Shown here piece by piece: positions 38,801-47,261 of a DNA stretch of 64,000 bases. A program made the translations under genes and the position numbers. The stretch's first letter is position 1; each line of letters starts with the position of its first letter. The notes under the pieces are model-generated. The model saw nothing but the letters and a program-made list of their open reading frames with translations. It did not search any database and had not been told where the DNA came from. This DNA comes from Mariniflexile maritimum (GTDB lineage: Bacteria > Bacteroidota > Bacteroidia > Flavobacteriales > Flavobacteriaceae): the NCBI RefSeq assembly GCF_009746565.1, contig NZ_WRPN01000007.1:123050-187049 (forward strand), in the 5' to 3' direction.

Positions 38801-41800
38801 ACAGTGCATATTCTACCACGAATAAAGCCGGTTGGGTAAATTGGGTGTCCTTTAAACGGTTTTCGGCATTGGGCGTATTGCTTTCAGGATAGATAATATC
38901 TAAGATATCAAATTTGAATTTTTCCTGTAATATTTCTGCACATGCATCCACAGCGTTACGAAATACGGTTTCATGAGCATATAGCGCTTTGCCCATTTGA
39001 AGGTATTGAGCGCCCTGACCCGGAAAAAGAAATGCCAAATGACTCGGTACTACTTTTAAATCGGAAGGTTTTATGGACGTAGCTTTATCCCCCAACAATT
39101 GATCAACAGCATTTTCGGCATCGGTTGCCAAAATAAAACATCGTTTATTAAAGGCTTCCCTAGTGTTGCTAAGTGTATAGGCAACATCTGCCAATTTTAT
39201 GGCTTTGGAAGATTGCAAAAAATGGCCCAAAGCGGTTTTGTAACCTTCCAAACTGTTATTGGATTTTGCCGACCAAGTAAGTAATTGTAAAGGTTTACTG
39301 TTTCCAGACAGGGCCTGTTCGGTTTCAAATTCCTCAACAACAATATGTACATTGGTGCCACCAACACCAAAGGAGCTGATGCCTGCACGTCGTTTTCCGT
39401 TGCAATTCCAATCGGCAAAGGTATGGTTTACATAAAACGGACTATTTTCAAAATCTATTGTAGGATTGGGTTTTTCAAAGCCTAAGGAGGCCGGTATTTT
39501 TTTGTGCTTTAGGGCCAACATGGTTTTAATAACGCCCGCAACCCCAGCCGCCGCCGTAAGATGCCCCATATTGCTTTTAATGGAACCAATGGCACAATAA
39601 CCATTTAAGGGCTGTTTGCCAAAGGCCAGTTGCAACCCTTCAAATTCAATTGGGTCTCCAACAGGGGTTGCAGTGCCATGGGTTTCAACATAGCTTATTT
39701 CGGTTGGTTCAATGCCCGCATCTTGTAGTGCTTTAGAAATTGCCCCTGCCTGACCTTCTGTACTCGGAGCCGTAAAACTGCCTTTATTGCCACCATCGTT
39801 ATTTACGCCTATGCCCTTAATAACGCCATAAATGGTATCGCCATCAGCTTTTGCATCGTCTAGGTTTTTTAAAAGGATTACTCCTGCGCCATCGCTAAAC
39901 ACCGTACCTTTGCCGTTGGCATCAAACGAGCGACAATGGCCATCTGGACTTAACATGGAGCCTTCTTGGTACAAATGGCCGCTATTCATGGGGGCTGTTA
40001 TACTCGATCCGCCGGCTAAAGCCACATCGCAGCGACCATTTCTAATAGCATCTACGGCCTCGGCAATAGCTAGTAAGGAAGTAGAACAAGCTGAATGTAC
40101 ACTTACTGCAGGCCCTTTAAGGTTTAAATGATAGGCAGTTCTTGATGAAATATAATCTTTTTCATTAACCGTATTTGCCTGAAGAACGCCTACCGTATCC
40201 AGTAAATCTTTATTGGGCAGTATGTTGTTTTTGTAATAAGTATTGGTTCCTGTGCCAGCATATACGCCAATGCTTCGGTTATAATGTGCAGGAAGATGCC
40301 CTGTTTGTTCCAAGGCTTCCCATGCTATTTCTAAAAATAAGCGTTGTTGCGGGTCCATGGCTTCTGCCAATTTTGGGTTCAGTCCGAAAAAAGCAGCATC
40401 AAATCCTTTAGCGATAGGCACAATACCACGGGCTTTAACATAAAGAGGATCGTTGCGCAATGCCTCTGGAACAGCCTTATCAATTTCTTCCTGAGTAAAA
40501 AAGGAAATGGTTTCCTTACCCTCTTTTAAAACCTCCCAAAGTTCTGGAATGGAATTTGCGCCCGGAAACCTAACGGCCATCCCAATAACGGCAACGTCGC
40601 CAGAGCTTTTCTTGATTTGTTGTTTTGGTGCAACAGTGGCAAAAGGTTCAGTCGTAGGGCCCTCTAAAAATTCTGAAATTTTTGCTATGGTTGGGTATTG
40701 GTAAATTTTTGTTACGGGTACTTTTAAATTTAAACGCTGTTTTATTTGTGTTACCAATTTTTGGGTTAAAAGAGAGGTGCCTCCCATATCGAAAAAATTA
40801 TCGTCAATGCCAATGTTTGGTATTTGGAGCTGTTCACTCCAAAGGGATGCCATTTGTTTTTCAAGCTGGGTTCTAGGTTTTTTCAACATAGGGGCAGCAT
40901 CTGGACGAACATATTCAGGAACCGGTAGGTTTTTTTTATCGATTTTTCCGTTTTTGGTAATTGGAAACTCCGTTATCCACATGAAAATGGAGGGAATCAT
41001 ATAGTCTGGAAGTATTTCTTCAAGCTGATTTCTAACAGCATTAGTATCGTGATTGGCCACTTCAGATTGTACATAGGCGACCAACCTGGGTTCACCGCCC
41101 ATGAATTGACTTACTACAACCGCATTTTTTTTAATGGTTGGCAATGTGTCAATAACGGTTTCAATTTCACCTAATTCAATACGATGCCCCCTAATTTTCA
41201 CCTGTTGGTCTTTGCGTCCAAGGCATTGTACCTGTCCGTTAGGCAAAAGTTTGCCCAAATCGCCCGAAAGATACATTTTGCCTTTGGTTTTTGTAACAAA
41301 GGGGTCTTCAACAAATAGGGCGTTAGTTAGTTCAGGCCTATTCAAATAACCCAATGAAACGCCATCGCCACCAATAGCTATTTCACCTACTTCACCGGGA
41401 GCAACTTGGTTTCTTTTTTCGTCCAGTAAATAGGCGTGCACGTTGGCAACAGGTTTTCCGATGGTAATGGGGTTGTCCTTTTTTGAAATTTTTGTTAGAA
41501 AGGCACATACTGTGGTTTCGGTTGGGCCGTAAATGTTCCACAGTTCGCTGCAAAGGTCCAAGAGTTTGTGTGCTAAGTTTAAGGGCACGGGCTCGCCACC
41601 TATTAGTGCTTTAATTTTTAGAGGTTTTTTCCAATCGGAATCTAAAAGAATTTGCCATATACTGGGAGTGCCCCACATCATGGTAATTTTGGTTTCAATG
41701 GCTTTTTGTATTAACAGTTCCCCATCAAGTCGCGTTTCTTCATCAATTATAACGATGGAAGCACCGTGTAGTAAAGGCAGAAACAGTTCCATCACCATAG

Positions 41801-42434
41801 CGTCAAACGAAATGGTAGTTACTGCAAAAATCTTATCATTTTTATCGATTCCGGGTTCTATGCCCATTGAATAAACCAGATTGATAGTGTTTAGGTGCGA
41901 TACTTGAACACCTTTGGGCTGTCCTGTTGAACCGGAAGTGTAAATAATGTAGGCAACCGATTGTGGAGATACGTTTAAGGAGAGGGCATTTGAGGGGAAA
42001 TGACCAACACCATTAACAATTTCATCAAGAAGTATGATTTTTGAGGGGTCTAAAAATAGGTTCTCCGAGTTTTTGCAAATAAGATAGTTTGCCTTTGCAT
42101 CGGCAATAATCATTTCTATCCTCTTTTTTGGATAGGCTGTATCAATGGGCACATACGATGCGCCACATTGCAAAATGGCGAAAATAGAAACAATGAGGTC
42201 TGGAGACCTATCTAAGGAAAGCGCAACGATTTGATTTGGTCGTAGGCCTTTGTGCCATAGATATTGGGCCGTTTTATTGATTCTTTTTTGTAATTCACCA
42301 TAACAAATCTTTTCATTTTCGTATTCCAGAGCAAGGGCTTCGGGTTGTGCGAGCGCTTTTTTTTCCAAAAGCCCATGAAGTGTTGAAATAGGATATTCAA
42401 TGGTTGGTCCGTGTATTGTATAAGCAGGTTTCAT
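35814..42434 (-). CDS. Hybrid NRPS/PKS with aminotransferase: A-T-KS-AT-ACP-AMT
   Basis: This is the loading and extension protein of the cluster. Adenylation about 25-520 (YIIYTSGSTGQPKGVQ, YGPTETTVC); thiolation Ser554 (GGTSLLTQ); ketosynthase about 613-1035 with Cys783 in HSACSTS and both His motifs (VETHGTATPVGDP, IKSNMGHLTAAAG); acyltransferase about 1130-1430 with GHSIGE and the malonyl-type HAFHS; ACP Ser1555 (LGLDSLV); and a class III PLP aminotransferase about 1760-2170 with VFDEVITGFR and cofactor Lys1985 (YGKVMGGG). No reductive domain is present, so the beta-ketone from one malonate extension is the natural substrate of the aminotransferase, as in mycosubtilin and microcystin synthases. 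The eye-read A code D-A-M-W-L-G-I-V-C is nearest to valine-type codes, so a hydrophobic amino acid is likely. The predicted intermediate is a 3,4-diamino acyl thioester. Confidence 0.95.
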   Translation of the reverse strand: MKPAYTIHGPTIEYPISTLHGLLEKKALAQPEALALEYENEKICYGELQKRINKTAQYLWHKGLRPNQIVALSLDRSPDLIVSIFAILQCGASYVPIDTAYPKKRIEMIIADAKANYLICKNSENLFLDPSKIILLDEIVNGVGHFPSNALSLNVSPQSVAYIIYTSGSTGQPKGVQVSHLNTINLVYSMGIEPGIDKNDKIFAVTTISFDAMVMELFLPLLHGASIVIIDEETRLDGELLIQKAIETKITMMWGTPSIWQILLDSDWKKPLKIKALIGGEPVPLNLAHKLLDLCSELWNIYGPTETTVCAFLTKISKKDNPITIGKPVANVHAYLLDEKRNQVAPGEVGEIAIGGDGVSLGYLNRPELTNALFVEDPFVTKTKGKMYLSGDLGKLLPNGQVQCLGRKDQQVKIRGHRIELGEIETVIDTLPTIKKNAVVVSQFMGGEPRLVAYVQSEVANHDTNAVRNQLEEILPDYMIPSIFMWITEFPITKNGKIDKKNLPVPEYVRPDAAPMLKKPRTQLEKQMASLWSEQLQIPNIGIDDNFFDMGGTSLLTQKLVTQIKQRLNLKVPVTKIYQYPTIAKISEFLEGPTTEPFATVAPKQQIKKSSGDVAVIGMAVRFPGANSIPELWEVLKEGKETISFFTQEEIDKAVPEALRNDPLYVKARGIVPIAKGFDAAFFGLNPKLAEAMDPQQRLFLEIAWEALEQTGHLPAHYNRSIGVYAGTGTNTYYKNNILPNKDLLDTVGVLQANTVNEKDYISSRTAYHLNLKGPAVSVHSACSTSLLAIAEAVDAIRNGRCDVALAGGSSITAPMNSGHLYQEGSMLSPDGHCRSFDANGKGTVFSDGAGVILLKNLDDAKADGDTIYGVIKGIGVNNDGGNKGSFTAPSTEGQAGAISKALQDAGIEPTEISYVETHGTATPVGDPIEFEGLQLAFGKQPLNGYCAIGSIKSNMGHLTAAAGVAGVIKTMLALKHKKIPASLGFEKPNPTIDFENSPFYVNHTFADWNCNGKRRAGISSFGVGGTNVHIVVEEFETEQALSGNSKPLQLLTWSAKSNNSLEGYKTALGHFLQSSKAIKLADVAYTLSNTREAFNKRCFILATDAENAVDQLLGDKATSIKPSDLKVVPSHLAFLFPGQGAQYLQMGKALYAHETVFRNAVDACAEILQEKFKFDILDIIYPESNTPNAENRLKDTQFTQPALFVVEYALSQLWISWGIQPTLLCGHSIGEFVAAHLAGVFTLKDALNLVAVRGKLVSGLPGGSMLSVRTAYDDLSKILPETLSVAAVNSDLLCVVSGEDAAVEAFAKTLEEKDIPNRLLLTSHAFHSNMMDPVVDVFEAEVKKATLNIPRTPIISTVTGTWLTDAEATSSSYWAKHLRATVLFSNAMETALDLDDLVLLEVGPGRALTTLSQQKKKTKSATSIASLEIPNDNQNAYHTVLSALGQLWQKGIEPNWKAFYNGESRQSVLLPAYVFDRKPCWVDPPMVEEPTINFNNIIEINNHQPLQPQMNTVAQPNRKTTILQKISDIVLNTSGMALEPTEYDHNFLELGLDSLVLTQMAITCKNEFNVPITFRQLNGEFSTPTLLANYLDEKLPPEPMAPVAHASVQNVVSAIPSPTYASNAPVTNTNGSAIDLIAQQLQLLGKQLELLKGNNHAPTPLQEVPKLVVTPLVGADTESRTEEEIKEHKKPFGASPKIEKHATEMTAQQQTFLHNLTTSYNKKTAGSKAYSQKHRAHMADPRVVSGFKPLTKELVYPLVIKKSLGNRLWDLDNNEYIDALNGFGSCLFGHQPDFITKALHEQIESGYEVGPQHPLAGEVCELLCEFTGHERVALCNTGSEAVLGAIRIARTVTGRSLIVAFSGSYHGINDEALVRGSKNLKTFPAAAGILPQSVQNVLILDYGTDESLEIIRKRSHELAAVIVEPVQSRRPEFQPVAFLKEVREITKASETVLVFDEVITGFRIHPGGAQALFGIKADVATYGKVMGGGISIGAIAGYSKFMDALDGGFWQYGDDSFPEVGVTYFAGTFVRHPLALAAAKASLTYMKQMGGALQQRLNVLTENFVTDMNSEFKKRDLPLEITYFGSLWRLKFTEDILYSELLFVLMREKGIHIWDGFPCFITSAYHQDDIIKLKNACISSCDELIAAAILKLKPDHTISIKKVSSIDALNKPPVPGARLGRDEQGNPAWFITDTDQEGKFVKIDL

Positions 42435-42849
42435 TTTTATTTACCATTTAGCTAAAACTTCAGAAAATGAGAGATGTTAATAGGTATTAAAATACTAATT
42501 ATTAAAAAACAATGAAAAAAAATAACGTACAAGTTTAAATTATTGATAATATCTAAATCTAATTTAATTTCAGATTAATTAGTGATATTTTGCTGTTATC
42601 AAATTGGTTCTATTATTATGTGAGGGAAGATAATTATATGGTACAAGAATACTAAAAATCGCTCTTGGAAGCCTAATTTTTTCCTTATTTTACAATTAAA
42701 TCCGTTGAATGGTATTTTTCTGATAATCCAATTAAAAGCAGGGTTTGCATACTTTAAGTTATTTATGGCCAATGGGTTAATAAATACCTGTTTAAGATAT
42801 TGTAAACCATTAATTTTTTTAAATTTGAAAACTTATATTCGGATAGCCC
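42435..42849. other. Divergent regulatory gap upstream of the NRPS/PKS cluster
   Basis: This 415-bp AT-rich region has no gene I can support. It must hold the promoter of the megasynthases on the minus strand, where I see no clean TAnnTTTG box, and it contains the promoter at 42800-42827 for the forward gene. No known regulator site or riboswitch is recognisable. Confidence 0.5.
42800..42827 (+). promoter_or_regulatory. Promoter TTG-N17-TAAATTTG
   Basis: TTG at 42800-42802 and TAAATTTG at 42820-42827 fit the Bacteroidota -33/-7 consensus. The expected transcript start is about 42834, 16 bp before the ATG of the membrane protein gene. Confidence 0.6.
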
Positions 42850-43641
42850 ATGAAAGATTTTATAAAAAAATATGAAATTTGGATTTTTTTAGTTCTAGCA
42901 CCATTGCTCAATACATTTATTACCTATATAAACAGCAAAGAAATTATTACTGGTTTTGTTTATACCCATGGGCGGTTTTATGCGCTGATGCTGTTATTAA
43001 TTTGTGTGGTTAAAATTGCTAAGGGGACTGAAGGGATCAAAGAAGTGTTTAAACCTATGTTAAATTGGAAAATTAATCCTAAATGGTATTTATTTAGTTT
43101 ATTCTTCTCATTAACAATATGTGCTTTTGCATTGTTACTAAAAAGTTATTATTATGATATTGAATACCTTTCGCTATTGAAATTTAATTTTCCCAGCTTA
43201 AGGAATAGTTTTTTTTTACTTACTTGGGCATTTATGGGCGAGGTAGTTTGGGTTAGCTACGCTATTCGTGAATTGACCAAAACCATAAAACCGTTTTTCG
43301 CCAGTCAAATTGTAGGTTTTGTTTGGGCCTTATGGTGGGTGCCCTCCGTTTATATTAACCAAGGTGTTATTATAGACCTTCCCTTATGGCCTTTGTTTTT
43401 AAACATGATGGGCGCTGCGGGCATGTGTGCCATTGTTTATGCCCAAACTAAAAGTGGTATTTGCGTTTGGATATTACAGTGGATGGTGAACATGTCTATT
43501 TTAATATTACCAGTCTCACCAAGCATTGGGGGCATCACTACATACGCAACCTATGCCTCACTTTATTTTCTAGCGATGTTGGTTTTTATGTATTTTATGA
43601 ATCCAAAAATAAAGCTAATTCTTAGCCCCAATAAAGCTTAA
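42850..43641 (+). CDS. Polytopic membrane protein, degenerate CPBP (Abi/CAAX-protease-like)
   Basis: A 263-residue protein with about seven or eight hydrophobic segments. Two stretches line up with the CPBP intramembrane protease motifs: GEVVWVSYAIREL at the place of EExxWRG...L, and FVWALWWVPSV at the place of FxxxHxP. The first Glu and the metal-binding His are missing, so it is unlikely to be an active protease. It is divergent from the NRPS/PKS genes and has its own promoter. CPBP proteins often sit beside peptide-antibiotic genes as immunity or processing proteins, but that role here is inference. The family call itself is tentative. Confidence 0.7.
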   Translation: MKDFIKKYEIWIFLVLAPLLNTFITYINSKEIITGFVYTHGRFYALMLLLICVVKIAKGTEGIKEVFKPMLNWKINPKWYLFSLFFSLTICAFALLLKSYYYDIEYLSLLKFNFPSLRNSFFLLTWAFMGEVVWVSYAIRELTKTIKPFFASQIVGFVWALWWVPSVYINQGVIIDLPLWPLFLNMMGAAGMCAIVYAQTKSGICVWILQWMVNMSILILPVSPSIGGITTYATYASLYFLAMLVFMYFMNPKIKLILSPNKA

Positions 43642-44469
43642 TACAGCCGCATCATCATGGGGTTTGCTTGATAGATGCCACAGGCTAAACCCCGCATTTT
43701 TAAAAAGCTCTGGGTAGTTATGTGAAAATGAGCGCTCATGCCCATAGAGCTCTGAGTGGGGGTTAACTTTAAAATTGTGGGCAACTCCATTGGGTTCAAT
43801 TGCTACAAACATGGTTTTGCCCAATTGGTTTATTTCTTTAAAAAAAGCTTGAAGGCGCTTTTCCGTAAAATACTCCAAAACACCTCTTGAGGTAACAAAA
43901 ATAGTATGACCTTGCCCATGTGTTTTAACCCAATCAAAACCATCGGAAGCCACAAATTCAAGCTTTTTGTTTTCGATAAATTTCTTTCTGTTTAGTTCTA
44001 TTTGAACAGGGCTCAGGTCGATTCCGATAAAACGGTCTATTTCAGGAAATGCCGAACATAAATAGTTTAGCACATTCCCGTTTCCGGTGCCCACTTCAAC
44101 CAAGGTGGTATAATGCACCGTTTGGGTTGATAGTTCGTTCTTTAAAAGATTGAAAATAAACGAACAGTTGGGCAAAAATTCATTTTCGAACGAATCGTTT
44201 GTTGAAGAAAAAAACTCACTTCCCTGGTTTACCCAATAGTTGCGGTGAAGCTTAGCCAAGGTTTCAACATCTGCCTTCTTTTCAACCTTTTTTAAAATGG
44301 CATGGCGCATGAGTCGCTCCAGAAGGTTTAAATTGTTGTTCATCACCAAGGTCATGCCCTTTTCCGATAGCCTGATCGCTTTTTTGGGAAATAAAAAAAT
44401 CAAACCATTGCCAATGGTAAACGATAGCATGTTAACGAGTATCGACCTTATTTTACGTTTCGTTTTCAT
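43615..44469 (-). CDS. SAM-dependent methyltransferase (class I), substrate unknown
   Basis: The 284-residue protein has the Rossmann SAM motif VEVGTGNGNVLNYL, followed by FIGIDLSPVQIELNRK (acidic residue binding the ribose) and a post-motif FVTSRGVLEYF. An N-terminal helical part (about 1-80) with a hydrophobic patch (MLSFTIGNGLIFLF) precedes it and may touch the membrane. It overlaps the end of the convergent membrane protein gene by 27 bp. It could tailor the NRPS product, but nothing in the sequence shows this, and it is not in the same transcript as the synthetases. Confidence 0.85.
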   Translation of the reverse strand: MKTKRKIRSILVNMLSFTIGNGLIFLFPKKAIRLSEKGMTLVMNNNLNLLERLMRHAILKKVEKKADVETLAKLHRNYWVNQGSEFFSSTNDSFENEFLPNCSFIFNLLKNELSTQTVHYTTLVEVGTGNGNVLNYLCSAFPEIDRFIGIDLSPVQIELNRKKFIENKKLEFVASDGFDWVKTHGQGHTIFVTSRGVLEYFTEKRLQAFFKEINQLGKTMFVAIEPNGVAHNFKVNPHSELYGHERSFSHNYPELFKNAGFSLWHLSSKPHDDAAVLSFIGAKN

Positions 44470-44848
44470 AGGTGTTTAAAAATAAAACAGTTAGTTATGT
44501 GATGGTGCAATTTAAAAGTAGTATAAAAAAGAAAGGCTCGATACAATTTCCCATATACAGCGATTATTTTCGTTAATCTTCCGTATGGCCTTTTTTTTAT
44601 AGATGATAAACCAGCTTTAACCCATTCCTATTCAAAAAAACAACAGCACTACCTATACGTTTACAAGGTATTCCATTCACTATGAGCGGTATGTGGACAA
44701 TAATGGGAAATATAGATAAAATGAGGTACGATTGGGTTTAAATGGGTTTTTATAGCTGAACACCTAAAAAGGGAAAAAATTTAATCGACAATAATCTTAA
44801 ATTAATCCGTATTTTTGAAACACTTTAGTAACGAAAAAGAAAAAAACC
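44470..44848. other. 379-bp gap upstream of osmC
   Basis: No gene is seen. A TATTTTTG box at 44810-44817 is the probable -7 element for the OsmC gene, 31 bp before its start. The rest is unremarkable AT-rich DNA. Confidence 0.5.
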
Positions 44849-45271
44849 ATGACGAATCTTATTACAACTACCTGGTTGGGCAACATGAAGTTTGAGAGTA
44901 CCAATCCATCGGGCCATAACCTGTTTATCGATGCCGGTCCAGAAAACGATGGCCATGGTGAAGGTTACCGCCCAAAGGCCCTGATGCTTTCGGCCTTAGC
45001 GGGTTGTTCGGGTTTAGATGTGGCATCACTCATAAAAAAAATGAAATTGGATGTTGCCGATTTTAGAATCGATATTGAAGCAAACCTAACCAACGAGCAT
45101 CCCAAGATTTATGATAAAGTAGTCATGCATTTTCATTTTTATGGAGCCAACCTAAACGAAAAAAAGCTGCAGCGGGCCGTCGATTTATCAGAAGAAACTT
45201 ATTGTGGCGTTATGGAAATGTTCCGGAAGTTTTCAGAATTAACTATCCAGACCCATTTTCATCAAAAATAA
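44849..45271 (+). CDS. OsmC/Ohr-family protein
   Basis: This is a small cytoplasmic thiol peroxidase-type protein that reduces organic hydroperoxides. The two redox cysteines are present, in LAGCSGLDVASLIKKM and EETYCGVMEMFRK, at the spacing of the OsmC family. Its 140 residues are normal for the OsmC (YhfA-like) branch. It is followed after 54 bp by recJ. Confidence 0.92.
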   Translation: MTNLITTTWLGNMKFESTNPSGHNLFIDAGPENDGHGEGYRPKALMLSALAGCSGLDVASLIKKMKLDVADFRIDIEANLTNEHPKIYDKVVMHFHFYGANLNEKKLQRAVDLSEETYCGVMEMFRKFSELTIQTHFHQK

Positions 45272-45325
45272 AGATTGTGCAATTTAGAGTTAGCCATCTT
45301 TTACTTATAACTTTTAACTTTTTCC

Positions 45326-47017
45326 ATGCGCTGGACCCTAAAACCTAAACCCGAGCCAGATAAAATTGAAGCACTGCAACAGGCGCTTCAAGTTGATGCT
45401 GTGATAGCTACCTTGCTGTTACAACGTGGGGTGAAAACCTACCAGGAAGCCAAAGCTTTTTTCAGACCCAGTTTAAGCAATTTGCACGATCCTTATTTAA
45501 TGAAGGATATGGACAAAGCCGTGGCCCGCATTGAAAAAGCCATGGCAAACCAAGAAAATATTTTGGTATATGGCGATTATGATGTAGATGGCACCACTTC
45601 GGTAGCCTTAATGGCCTCGTACTTACGCTCTAAATACAACCTGGTTTATACCTACATTCCCAACAGGTACGATGAAGGCTACGGTATTTCATATAAAGGC
45701 ATCCATTTTGCTTTAGAAAATCATTTTACCCTTGTTATTGCTTTAGATTGTGGTATCAAATCGGTTGATAAGGTGGCCTATGCCAAAGAACTGGGCATCG
45801 ATTTTATTATTTGCGACCACCACAGGCCCGCCGAAATTATACCCGATGCCGCCGCTGTTTTAGACCCCAAACGCGAAGACTGTAGTTACCCCTACAAAGA
45901 GTTGTGCGGCTGTGGCGTTGGTTTTAAACTCATTCAAGCATTGGCGCAAAAAGACGGACAATCAACCGAAGATTTAATGCCATATTTAGATTTGGTAGCC
46001 ACCGCCATTGGTGCCGATATTGTGCCAATTGACGGAGAAAATAGAGTGCTTGCCTATTTTGGGTTACTGGTTATAAACACCAACCCCAGACCCGGCATCA
46101 AAGCCATTTTAAACCAAGTTGAAAAAACCGAGTTAACCATTACCGATGTGGTTTTTGTTGTGGCACCACGCATCAACGCTGCCGGACGTATGGAACACGG
46201 TAATTTTGCCGTGCGCTTATTAACCGAGGAAGACCACGATTTGGCGGCCAAATACGCTTCAGAAATCAATGATTACAATCTGGATAGACGTGAAACCGAT
46301 AAACAAATTACAGAGGAAGCCCTCAAACAAATTGAAGAACAAAACCAACAAAACCGCCTTACTACGGTTGTTTACCATGAAAATTGGCATAAAGGCGTTA
46401 TTGGTATTGTGGCTTCTCGGTTAACAGAAACCTATTACCGCCCAACTTTAGTGTTCACAAAAAGCGGCAACACATTGGCGGCCTCGGCACGTTCGGTGCG
46501 CGATTTCGATATTTACAATGCCTTGGAAGCCTGTAGCGAGCACATCGAACAGTTTGGTGGCCACAAATATGCAGCGGGCCTTACACTTTTGGAAGAAAAC
46601 TATGAAGCATTTAAGCAAGCGTTTGAAGATGTAGTCTCGAAAACCATCGACAGAAATCTTTTAACGCCCGAAATAAAAATTGATGCCCAAATTAATCTGG
46701 AAACCATTACCCCAAAATTCTACCGAATTTTAAAACAATTTGCACCCTTTGGCCCCAATAACATGACCCCCGTTTTTATGACCGATAACTTGATTGACAC
46801 AGGCTACGGAAAATGTGTAGGTGAAGATAAAACCCATTTGCGAATTACCGTTGCCCAACCAAAATCCAAAAGTTTGGTGGCCATTGGCTTTGGTATGGGC
46901 GATAAATTTGACATTGTTGCTCATAAAAAACCCTTTAAAGCGGTGTATTCTATTGATGAAAACGAATGGCAAGGAAATGTGAGCTTACAGTTGAAACTTC
47001 GGGATATTAAAGAATAG
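45326..47017 (+). CDS. recJ: Single-stranded-DNA-specific exonuclease RecJ
   Basis: RecJ degrades single-stranded DNA 5' to 3' in recombination and mismatch repair. Motifs of the DHH phosphoesterase family are clear: VYGDYDVDGTTSVALM (motif I), ALDCGIKS, ICDHHRP (the DHH motif) and the C-terminal DHHA1 region with SARSVRDFDIYNAL and EQFGGHKYAAGLTL. Its 563 residues are normal. Confidence 0.97.
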   Translation: MRWTLKPKPEPDKIEALQQALQVDAVIATLLLQRGVKTYQEAKAFFRPSLSNLHDPYLMKDMDKAVARIEKAMANQENILVYGDYDVDGTTSVALMASYLRSKYNLVYTYIPNRYDEGYGISYKGIHFALENHFTLVIALDCGIKSVDKVAYAKELGIDFIICDHHRPAEIIPDAAAVLDPKREDCSYPYKELCGCGVGFKLIQALAQKDGQSTEDLMPYLDLVATAIGADIVPIDGENRVLAYFGLLVINTNPRPGIKAILNQVEKTELTITDVVFVVAPRINAAGRMEHGNFAVRLLTEEDHDLAAKYASEINDYNLDRRETDKQITEEALKQIEEQNQQNRLTTVVYHENWHKGVIGIVASRLTETYYRPTLVFTKSGNTLAASARSVRDFDIYNALEACSEHIEQFGGHKYAAGLTLLEENYEAFKQAFEDVVSKTIDRNLLTPEIKIDAQINLETITPKFYRILKQFAPFGPNNMTPVFMTDNLIDTGYGKCVGEDKTHLRITVAQPKSKSLVAIGFGMGDKFDIVAHKKPFKAVYSIDENEWQGNVSLQLKLRDIKE

Positions 47018-47063
47018 TATTTTTTTCAAAAAAGCTAAATTTAAATCATTTATTGTTTTATAA

Positions 47064-47252
47064 TTCAACAAAAAACTAAAATTAAAACGCTCAAAGGCAG
47101 AAGTAATTGATAAATCTGCTGCATCTGCATATAAGCTTTTAAGAGACTTTGAAAGTTTGAAAATTTTAAATGAAATAACTGGGTTGGAACGAAAGAGGTT
47201 TTATGTATTTACCGAATACCTTGATTTGTTCACTAAAAACGAAAAACATTAG
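47064..47252 (+). pseudogene. C-terminal remnant of a Fic-family protein
   Basis: The frame from 47064 to the stop at 47250-47252 has no start codon. It reads as a winged-helix end: SAASAYKLLRDFESLKILNE, then ITGLERKRFYVFTEYLDLF. This is typical of the last 50 residues of Fic/DOC proteins (ASAYRLLKDL...GILKEVTGKKRNRLYVYKEYLDIF). The catalytic HPFxxGNGR core is absent. A Fic gene has therefore been lost here apart from its tail, shortly before the MFS gene. Confidence 0.55.
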
Positions 47253-47261
47253 TTAAGAAAC

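Noticed and set aside
35814..42434. Trans-AT type PKS
   Set aside because: A complete AT domain with GHSIGE and HAFHS is present in the module, so it is cis-AT.
42850..43641. Active CAAX-type protease
   Set aside because: The metal-binding histidine and one of the paired glutamates are not present at the motif positions.
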